NCBI GenBank assembly: GCA_035693825.1
Contig: DASSGB010000174.1
Span: 1 to 7,795 of the forward strand
Source: MGOM01 sp035693825
GTDB taxonomy: Bacteria; Chloroflexota; Anaerolineae; Anaerolineales; E44-bin32
Reading direction: 5' to 3'
DNA length: 7,795 nt
Translations under genes and position numbers: made by a program
Shown here: one piece after another, positions 1 through 5,107 of the stretch
How positions within the stretch are numbered: position 1 is the first letter of the stretch
Layout: each line of letters begins with the position of its first letter
Notes under the pieces: generated by a model
Databases searched by the model: none
What the model saw: the letters and a program-made list of their open reading frames with translations, nothing else
Told to the model about the DNA's origin: nothing

Positions 1-1
1 C

Positions 2-61
2 GCGCGCGAGATTCCTTTCACGGTCGAGGCCGCATCCGGCGCCGAAGGTGACTCAGGATGA
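2..61 (+). CDS. C-terminal end of an unidentified protein (partial)
   Basis: Only the last 19 codons are visible, in the frame that ends with TGA at 59-61. The tail is acidic and small-residue rich (…PFTVEAASGAEGDSG). The stop overlaps the plsY start as ATGA (58-61), the usual sign of translational coupling in an operon, and this overlap is the main reason to think the frame is real. One other frame is also open through this stretch, so the call is tentative. Too little is present to name a family. Confidence 0.4.
   Translation, partial: AREIPFTVEAASGAEGDSG
45..50 (+). promoter_or_regulatory. Ribosome binding site of plsY
   Basis: AAGGTG lies 7 bases before the ATG at 58. It supports that start and shows that at least this gene uses Shine-Dalgarno initiation, unlike several neighbours that have a -10 box right at the start codon. 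Confidence 0.55.
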
Positions 62-717
62 ATTGGGCAATTGTGGGACCAGCCTTGCTCGCATACCTGA
101 TTGGATCGCTACCGATCGGGGTCATCGTCGTTCGACTCACCACTGGCAAAGAGGTCCTCGACGAGCACAGCGGTCGGACGGGCGGCACCAATGTGATGCG
201 GACGGCTGGAATCTGGGCGGGCGCGCTGACGGCGATCGGAGATGTCGCCAAGGGGGCGGCGGCCGTGCTGTTGGCGCAGCGAGTGGCCCCTGAAGAGCCA
301 TGGGTTCATGCCGTGGCCGGCGCCATGGCCGTGCTGGGCCACAACCATTCGATCTTCCTCCCGGACTTGCGCGATGGCAGGCTCCGGCTTCGAGGGGGTG
401 CGGGAGGCGCATCCTCTGTGGGCGCGGGCATCCCGATGGCCCCGGTCGTAGCTCTGCTGGTGCCCCTTGGGCCCATATTGATGTTCGGAATCGGGTATGC
501 CTCGGTCGCCACGTTGAGCGTGGGACTTCTGGCTATGGCCGTCTTCACATACCGGGCCTTGGCCGGCCTGGGCCCATGGGCATACGCGGCTTACGGGCTT
601 GCGGCCGAAATCCTGATGGTGCTTGCCTTGAGGCCGAACCTGATTCGCCTGAGTCGAGGTGAGGAGAGGCTCGTGGGTTGGAGGGCGCGAAAGGCTCGTC
701 CGGCCAAGGAGGAATGA
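58..717 (+). CDS. plsY: PlsY-like acyl-phosphate glycerol-3-phosphate acyltransferase
   Basis: This is a 219-residue integral membrane protein. The family transfers an acyl group from acyl-phosphate to glycerol-3-phosphate, making lysophosphatidate at the start of phospholipid synthesis. The family motifs appear in order: S-L-P-I-G (17-21), a glycine-rich phosphate loop with TNVMR (38-51), D-x-x-K-G (62-66), G-H-N-H-S-I-F-L (94-101), RGGAGGASSVG (112-122), and the C-terminal R-x-N-x-x-R-L-x-x-G-E (192-202). Length is normal for the family (about 200). Two things depart from the textbook enzyme. The loop between the GHN motif and the RGG motif has about eight extra residues (102-111), and the usual GGKG reads GGAGG. 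I recall this variant from Chloroflexota but cannot verify it here. The ATG is supported by AAGGTG 7 bases upstream and overlaps the preceding stop. The tail is basic and cytoplasm-like. The family is secure; activity on the usual substrate is likely but not proven. Confidence 0.85.
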   Translation: MNWAIVGPALLAYLIGSLPIGVIVVRLTTGKEVLDEHSGRTGGTNVMRTAGIWAGALTAIGDVAKGAAAVLLAQRVAPEEPWVHAVAGAMAVLGHNHSIFLPDLRDGRLRLRGGAGGASSVGAGIPMAPVVALLVPLGPILMFGIGYASVATLSVGLLAMAVFTYRALAGLGPWAYAAYGLAAEILMVLALRPNLIRLSRGEERLVGWRARKARPAKEE

Positions 718-727
718 CGGACGGGCT

Positions 728-1552
728 CTACGTCAGAAGGATGGTGGCGATCGCCCCGGCGCCGGCCAGGCCGGCGTACTCGATCGCCAGCCTGCCGGTC
801 AACCGGCCGACGGAATGAGCCTGCGCCGCGCCCAGCGCGGCATACCCGGCGAGCGCCAGGAAGATAGCCCCTTGAAGCGGCTTCACGGGCCAATAGTGCA
901 GGGCCCAGGCCAGTTCGGAAATCACGCTCCCGACGAATACGGCATACAGCAACACGCGGCCCTCGGCCCCGCGCAGGCGCAGCGCGCGCCACGCGATGGC
1001 GGTTCCGGCGATGAGCGAGGCAGGTACGGCAAAGATGGCGCGCGTGCCGTGTCCGAGAATCCCGGTGAGGCTGATGGCCAGCGAGGCCATTCCCAAGGCC
1101 TGGAGGCCCATGGAGGCAGCCTCGGCTCGAGGATCCTGAGGATCGACGACGATGAACTCGGCCACGAGCACGCCGATCAACAGAGCCGCCGCCGCAGGCA
1201 GCCCGAGCCATAGTCCCGGCCCTTCGGGAATTCCCGTGAGGACGACTCCCACCGCCAGCGTCGACAGGCCCGGAAGAACCAGATGATCGAGGCGCCGCCC
1301 GATACCTTTGAGCAGCGGATGTGATCGAACCATCCAGTCCGCCCCGGTGATGGTCACGGCCGAGGCCAGCACGATCAACACCGACCCGGTGCTCAGACTC
1401 ACCCTCACGATCAAGCCGAAGGCTTGCGCCTGAGCCTCCAACTCGGGAAGCGACACGATCCGCACGAGGGTGATCGCCAGCAGCACCAAAGCCGCCAGCG
1501 CGCTCAATCGATCCCGGTCGGGTTGAGGCAAGGCATCGGGCACAGGGGGCAT
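728..1552 (-). CDS. Polytopic membrane protein of unknown function
   Basis: The 274-residue product is dominated by about eight or nine hydrophobic segments (roughly 16-35, 45-68, 88-107, 113-136, 150-167, 172-188, 199-218, 226-245, 256-273). I see no enzyme motif. Candidate conserved polar positions lie at the membrane edges: E132 with D137-P138 in 'AEFIVVDP', R142, and E213-L-A-W in 'SELAWALHYWP'. I do not recognise the family with confidence; a lineage-restricted membrane family of the DUF5656 kind is a guess. It converges on plsY with a 10-base gap and no visible terminator between them. The ATG at 1552 is the longest start, but a TAGAAT box overlaps that codon. The GTG at 1543 (codon 4, 7 bases past the box) would suit a leaderless transcript, giving a 271-residue protein. 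A steady coding character and a clean divergent layout support a real gene. Confidence 0.7.
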   Translation of the reverse strand: MPPVPDALPQPDRDRLSALAALVLLAITLVRIVSLPELEAQAQAFGLIVRVSLSTGSVLIVLASAVTITGADWMVRSHPLLKGIGRRLDHLVLPGLSTLAVGVVLTGIPEGPGLWLGLPAAAALLIGVLVAEFIVVDPQDPRAEAASMGLQALGMASLAISLTGILGHGTRAIFAVPASLIAGTAIAWRALRLRGAEGRVLLYAVFVGSVISELAWALHYWPVKPLQGAIFLALAGYAALGAAQAHSVGRLTGRLAIEYAGLAGAGAIATILLT

Positions 1553-1556
1553 TCTA
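1551..1556 (-). promoter_or_regulatory. Possible -10 box for the membrane protein gene
   Basis: On the minus strand the hexamer is TAGAAT. It overlaps the first ATG (1552-1550), and 7 bases separate it from the GTG at 1543. That geometry puts the transcript start at about the GTG, implying a leaderless mRNA and a start codon three codons in. No -35 match lies 16-18 bases upstream. Confidence 0.4.
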
Positions 1557-1614
1557 CACTGCCAGGTGGATGCCAGCGGGTCCTGCCGGGCTCAGCAGAC
1601 AATGACGCCCTCAG

Positions 1615-1657
1615 TTCCCCTCTCCCGCTCCGCGGGAGAAGGGTAGGGTGAGGGTCA
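1615..1657. repeat. REP-like hairpin repeat in a divergent intergenic region
   Basis: TCTCCCGC (1621-1628) pairs perfectly with GCGGGAGA (1632-1639) across a 3-base loop. Beyond one mismatch, three more C-G pairs extend the stem to 1617-1643. The right flank reads GGGTAGGGTGAGGGT. A CCCTCTCCCGC…GCGGGAG-AGGGT-GGGTGAGGG arrangement is a very common interspersed bacterial repeat, often mistranslated as 'LTLTLS-RGEG'-type peptides. It lies between two divergent genes and is not followed by a T-run, so it is unlikely to be a terminator. Only one copy is in the window, so the repeat status comes from recall of the family. Confidence 0.6.
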
Positions 1658-1682
1658 GCCGGGCCCACCCACGCACCCGCAC

Positions 1683-1688
1683 TATAAT
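1683..1688 (+). promoter_or_regulatory. -10 box of the prepilin peptidase gene
   Basis: A perfect TATAAT lies 9 bases before the ATG at 1698. The expected transcription start would fall at or within a few bases of the start codon, and there is no Shine-Dalgarno sequence in the gap, so a leaderless mRNA is likely. No convincing -35 hexamer lies 16-18 bases upstream. Confidence 0.6.
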
Positions 1689-1697
1689 CCTCGATCC

Positions 1698-2489
1698 ATG
1701 GCCGTCATCTTTGCCCTGCTCGGCCTTCTTCTGGGCGCGCTCATCAACCTGCTGGCCGACATCCTGCCGCGCGCCCGCAGGCCGGAGGTCCCCAGATGCC
1801 GTGCGTGTGGCGCACCGCGGCCCCCGAGGACATGGTTGTCGATCGTGGCCCTGGTCCTGGGCGAGATGCGCTGCTCCTACTGCGGTGCGAGCCAGGGCGT
1901 GCGTCGGCTGGTTGCCGAGCTGGTGGCGACGATTGGGGCCGTCCTCCTGTCTTTGCGTTACGCGGAGGCCTGGCCCCTTACCACCGGCATCCTCGCCGGA
2001 TTCGTCTTCCTGCTGATCACCGTCATCGATCTCGAACACCGCCTGATCCTTCACATGGTGAGCATCCCATCCGCGATCGCGCTTGGAGTCCTGCGCTCCC
2101 TGGATCCAGGGCAAGGGCCGGCCAAGACCCTGGCGGGTGGAGCCGCCGGTTTCCTGATCCTTCTTGCAATGTACGGCCTGGGGATCGTCTTCAGCCGGGT
2201 GTTGTCTTCAGCTCGAGGCCGGCCCCTGGACGACGTGGCTTTCGGATTTGGAGATGTCATGCTCGGCGGGGTCCTTGGGCTGACGCTCGGGTGGCCGGGC
2301 GTCATCGTCGCCATCGTTCTGGGGATCCTGGCCGCGGGAGCGTTCAGTTTCGGGATGATCCTCTTCCGCCTGTACCGGCGAACCTACACCGCCTTTCTGG
2401 CCATTCCGTACGGGCCATTTCTGATCCTCGGGGCGGCGTTCGTCCTGTACGCCGGCCGGGAGACCCTGCGCGGCCTCTTCTCAGGCTGA
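1698..2489 (+). CDS. Prepilin peptidase, A24 (type IV leader peptidase) family
   Basis: This 263-residue membrane aspartic protease should cut the leader of type IV-like prepilins and TadE-type pseudopilins on the cytoplasmic side of the membrane. The N-terminal part resembles the PilD/GspO methyltransferase region: a first membrane helix (about 3-22) followed by two cysteine pairs, C34-x-x-C37 and C59-x-x-C62, which form the family zinc site. R69/R70 and E74 follow. The protease half has the first catalytic Asp in 'VIDLEHRLI' (D111) and the second in 'GFGDVML' (D186). Usual family members have GxGDxK; here the lysine is methionine. About seven or eight helices and the length match PilD-like enzymes rather than the short TadV/CpaA type. 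It lies 141 bases upstream of a pseudopilin operon and is its obvious processing enzyme. The start is set by a TATAAT 9 bases upstream. Possession of the methyltransferase activity is unproven. Confidence 0.93.
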   Translation: MAVIFALLGLLLGALINLLADILPRARRPEVPRCRACGAPRPPRTWLSIVALVLGEMRCSYCGASQGVRRLVAELVATIGAVLLSLRYAEAWPLTTGILAGFVFLLITVIDLEHRLILHMVSIPSAIALGVLRSLDPGQGPAKTLAGGAAGFLILLAMYGLGIVFSRVLSSARGRPLDDVAFGFGDVMLGGVLGLTLGWPGVIVAIVLGILAAGAFSFGMILFRLYRRTYTAFLAIPYGPFLILGAAFVLYAGRETLRGLFSG

Positions 2490-2581
2490 TCTGTATCGAT
2501 TTCGTGCCAGTCGCGTGTCAGTCAGGAAACAGCAAGGTCGTTCCCGAACTTCGGTACTAGCCAAGGGGATATTCCGCACCC

Positions 2582-2587
2582 TATAAT
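2582..2587 (+). promoter_or_regulatory. -10 box of the pseudopilin operon
   Basis: A perfect TATAAT lies in the 141-base gap after the peptidase gene. The start of transcription would be near 2594, giving a leader of about 37 bases that contains a GAGG ribosome site. The -35 region 17 bases upstream (2559-2564) has no TTGACA resemblance, so the promoter may need an activator. A short GTTC-CC-GAAC inverted repeat at 2540-2549 lies upstream, but it is too weak to call an operator. Confidence 0.55.
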
Positions 2588-2616
2588 GTAGGAGACCGCC
2601 CCGACTTCCGCGGGCT

Positions 2617-2620
2617 GAGG
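2617..2620 (+). promoter_or_regulatory. Ribosome binding site that decides the first tadE-like start
   Basis: GAGG ends 10 bases before the ATG at 2631 but only one base before an in-frame TTG at 2622. The spacing favours the ATG, so the protein is 218 residues rather than 221. Confidence 0.45.
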
Positions 2621-2630
2621 CTTGTTTCTC

Positions 2631-3287
2631 ATGGCCTGGAGACGCTTCAAGCAGTTCCTGACGAGGCATGTTCGGCGTCATCCCGGACAGAGTCTGGTGG
2701 AGTTCACCATTCTCTTGCCGGTGTTGCTGATCATGATCTCGGGCCTCATCGAGTTCGGCTTCATGCTGAACTACTACCTCGACCTGATCGACGCTGCCCG
2801 CGAGGCGGCCCGATGGGGGGCAAGCGCCGATCCGTTCAGCGACTTGACCGGCAATTACGTCGGCGACAGCGGGAACAATCCCTTCTACGGGCAGGTAGCC
2901 AGCGTCGCGGTCGACTCGATCAACATCGGTTCGGGGGGCCAGATCTCCCTGGATGTGAGCAGGGACGACATTGTGATCTCCGTGTTCTCGGTCGTCGGCG
3001 GTTCGGTGGATCAGCGCTTTCCGGCCGCCCAAGGCGAGAACGGGCGGTGCGTGATCGACTGGGTGACGGGCTGCAACCACACCTCCGATTTCACCTCGGC
3101 CGAAATCAACACGTTGCTCGATCCCGCCGCGCCGGACACCGGCGCGGTGCTGGTCGAGATTTGGTACGACTACGACATGATCCTCGGCCTGCCGTGGATC
3201 ACCGCCTTCGTGCCCAATCCGGTGACCTTGTATGCCTACAGCATCATGCCCAACCCGATAGCCCAGGTGCCGACACCACCACCATGA
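2631..3287 (+). CDS. TadE-like minor pseudopilin
   Basis: The 218-residue protein has a basic N-terminal leader, then G19-Q20-S-L-V-E24-F and one hydrophobic helix (about 25-47). This is the TadE arrangement: peptidase cleavage after Gly19, with Glu at mature position +5. 'AREAARWGA' (56-64) matches the conserved segment that follows the helix in TadE proteins. The remaining 150 residues should be extracytoplasmic. They include one Cys pair (C140, C148) and end in a short Pro-rich tail (PTPPP). TadE proteins are minor components of Tad/Flp pili or related surface structures, and the A24 peptidase just upstream is the likely processing enzyme. It is the first gene of the operon; its stop overlaps the next start as ATGA. 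An in-frame TTG at 2622 would add three residues but sits too close to the GAGG site. The exact role within a pilus is inferred. Confidence 0.87.
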   Translation: MAWRRFKQFLTRHVRRHPGQSLVEFTILLPVLLIMISGLIEFGFMLNYYLDLIDAAREAARWGASADPFSDLTGNYVGDSGNNPFYGQVASVAVDSINIGSGGQISLDVSRDDIVISVFSVVGGSVDQRFPAAQGENGRCVIDWVTGCNHTSDFTSAEINTLLDPAAPDTGAVLVEIWYDYDMILGLPWITAFVPNPVTLYAYSIMPNPIAQVPTPPP

Positions 3288-5092
3288 GACACAATAGATC
3301 GCTCCGTCAGCGGGGACAGGCGCTGGTCCTGATTGCCCTGGCCTTCATCGGCCTGGCCGCGTTTATCGGCCTGGCCGTGGATGCCGGCATTGTCTTCACC
3401 GCCATCGGGCACCTGCGCCGAGCGGTGGACTCAGCGGCGTTGTCCGCCGCCAATCAGTATCGCTCGGGCATGTCGGTGACGGACATGACCAAAGCCGCCA
3501 CCGAGTTCATCAGCCTCAACATGGTGGATCCGGCGACGGCTCAAGTCTTCATTTGTGAGACGGGATTCCCTGGGACGCCACCCTATTCCTCGGGCCACGA
3601 CACCAACCTCTGCCCTGGAGGCGTGGACGATAACCCCGTCCCCGGCACCGCCCATGCGGAAGACCCCGCTCTGTGTCCCGGGCGGATCCTGATCCCGGCC
3701 GGAGAGCCGCACCGCAAGTTCGTCTGCGTCGAGGCTGTGCTCGACGTCAATCTTGCCTTCTTGCCTATCATCGGATGGGACAGTGTTTCCATTCAGGCCG
3801 AGGCGACGGCCGAGGCGGCCTCGGTCGACCTGGTGCTCGTGCTCGATACTTCGTCTTCGATGGCGTACGATCTGTGCACCGATGGGCTCGACAACGACGG
3901 GGACGGACATATTGACGATTGCGACGGCGTGGGTGCGGTGCCCATGTACGGCGCCGAGCAGGAGAATGATTCGACGACGGGCAATACGGCACCCGGCGAT
4001 CCCGAGTACCCCAATGACACCAACTGCAACGCCAATCGTTGGCTTTCCGACGATGACCCCGGCGACGACCACACGGTGCTGGGCCAGCCGATTCCCGACG
4101 GTGACCGGGAAGACGACTGCCATCCGTTCGAAGAAGTGCGCTTTGCCGCACGGCAGCTCCTGGAGCAGATGTACCGCCCCGATCCTTTGGCCAACCTCAT
4201 GTACGACCGCATGGCCGTGGTGACCTATGCCAGGACGGGCGCCATCCAGATCGACCTCGCAGACGGCGACAACTACACTGCCGTGGAGGATGTCTTCGGC
4301 ATCCGCGCCAACGGAAGCAATCTGCCGAATGACGGAGACGACATCGCCGTGTCCCCCGATCCCACGTTGCTCCAGGGGTGCGACAAGGCCAGCGGCGACA
4401 TGCACGCCTGCACCAACACCAACACCGCCGAGGGACTCTATATTGCGGGCGGTCTGTTCGGAGATCCCGACAACGACGGCGCGGCGGGACCGGTTCGCCA
4501 GGAAGCGCTCTGGATCACCATTGTCTTGTCGGACGGCGGGGCCAACGCTTTCCGATCGCCGCTGACCGCCAATGCGAACGACCCGACCAGTTGGGTCTGC
4601 CCGGGTGGGCCGGCAACGTTCCCGACCTGGGTCAACCCCGCCTGCCGCGACCCCTACAGCGATCCGACGCGTGCCGGAGGCTATACGCGCCCGGGAAACT
4701 ACGGCTTCGACCCGGATGACGCTGCCCGAGATGCGGCTGACTTCGTCGGATGCCCGGATGCCTTGTCGCCGCAACCTGCAGGCTGCCCCGTGGGCGGGGG
4801 TCAGGGCGCCATCATCTTCAGCATCGGGCTGGGCGATCTCGTCACCGATGCCGGCGGTTGCTGGGCCGGCTACGCGCCCGGCTGCCACGACAATGCCGGC
4901 GAGCAGCTCCTGCGTTACATCGCCGGCGTCGGCATCGACAACAATCCGGCATGGCCGTCCGCGGCCGACCCCTGCAATGGCGTCGGCGAGGGCCTGGATT
5001 GCGGCAACTACTACTTCTCGCCCACCGGCGCCGGACTTCAAGAAGTCTTTGAGGACATTGCTTCGAGGATCTTCACCCGAATCACACACTGA
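3284..5092 (+). CDS. TadG-like membrane-anchored von Willebrand A protein with EF-hand-like insertion
   Basis: This is a 602-residue protein. A short basic N-terminus leads to G11-Q12 and one membrane helix (about 13-36). 'VDAGIVFTAIGHLRRAVDSAALSAA' spans 32-56 and is typical of TadG-type N-termini (D-x-G, then a Leu/Arg, Ala-Val-Asp-Ser-Ala-Ala stretch). The VWA domain starts at about 181: the MIDAS motif is D188-T-S190-S-S192, a candidate MIDAS threonine is T381, and the third metal aspartate is D417 in 'IVLSDGG'. Right after the MIDAS serines lies an Asp/Asn-rich insertion of about 90 residues (193-282), holding an EF-hand-like loop D203-x-D205-x-D207-G-x-I-x-x-x-D214. The helix that should follow (FEEVRFAARQLLEQM) begins at 282. 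There are 18 cysteines, all outside the membrane helix, so extensive disulfides are likely. The Glu at +5 of the Gly-Gln site is Leu, so peptidase processing is unlikely. The ATG overlaps the upstream stop and has no ribosome site of its own, which indicates translational coupling. Confidence 0.87.
   Translation: MRHNRSLRQRGQALVLIALAFIGLAAFIGLAVDAGIVFTAIGHLRRAVDSAALSAANQYRSGMSVTDMTKAATEFISLNMVDPATAQVFICETGFPGTPPYSSGHDTNLCPGGVDDNPVPGTAHAEDPALCPGRILIPAGEPHRKFVCVEAVLDVNLAFLPIIGWDSVSIQAEATAEAASVDLVLVLDTSSSMAYDLCTDGLDNDGDGHIDDCDGVGAVPMYGAEQENDSTTGNTAPGDPEYPNDTNCNANRWLSDDDPGDDHTVLGQPIPDGDREDDCHPFEEVRFAARQLLEQMYRPDPLANLMYDRMAVVTYARTGAIQIDLADGDNYTAVEDVFGIRANGSNLPNDGDDIAVSPDPTLLQGCDKASGDMHACTNTNTAEGLYIAGGLFGDPDNDGAAGPVRQEALWITIVLSDGGANAFRSPLTANANDPTSWVCPGGPATFPTWVNPACRDPYSDPTRAGGYTRPGNYGFDPDDAARDAADFVGCPDALSPQPAGCPVGGGQGAIIFSIGLGDLVTDAGGCWAGYAPGCHDNAGEQLLRYIAGVGIDNNPAWPSAADPCNGVGEGLDCGNYYFSPTGAGLQEVFEDIASRIFTRITH
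3890..3925 (+). other. EF-hand/dockerin-like calcium loop inside the VWA domain
   Basis: The twelve codons encode D-N-D-G-D-G-H-I-D-D-C-D. Positions 1, 3, 5, 6, 8 and 12 match the calcium-loop rule (D-x-D-x-D-G-x-I-x-x-x-D). Cys198 and Cys213 lie close on either side and could clamp the loop. The protein context, 'C-x-DG-x-DNDGDG', also resembles metal-binding repeats common in exported bacterial proteins. Confidence 0.75.
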
Positions 5093-5107
5093 CGAAAGCA
5101 GGCCTTT

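Noticed and set aside
591..1213. Other-frame reading frames across the minus-strand membrane gene (591-1211 minus, 659-1213 plus)
   Set aside because: Both are Arg-rich, low-plausibility chains that overlap the end of plsY and the membrane protein gene.
1611..2114. Minus-strand frame over the hairpin repeat and the peptidase gene
   Set aside because: Its C-terminal 'LTLTLPFSRGAGEG' is the well-known false translation of the REP-like repeat, and the rest is antisense to a clear peptidase.
2540..2549. GTTC-CC-GAAC as a LexA-type operator
   Set aside because: The half-sites are in the wrong orientation and spacing for a GAAC-N4-GTTC box, and four-base arms are expected by chance.
2813..3283. 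N-terminal extension of the VWA gene upstream of ATG 3284
   Set aside because: The frame is open, but the translated part is Arg/Gln/Gly-rich and overlaps the coding frame of the first TadE-like gene. The membrane helix and the ATGA overlap set the start at 3284.
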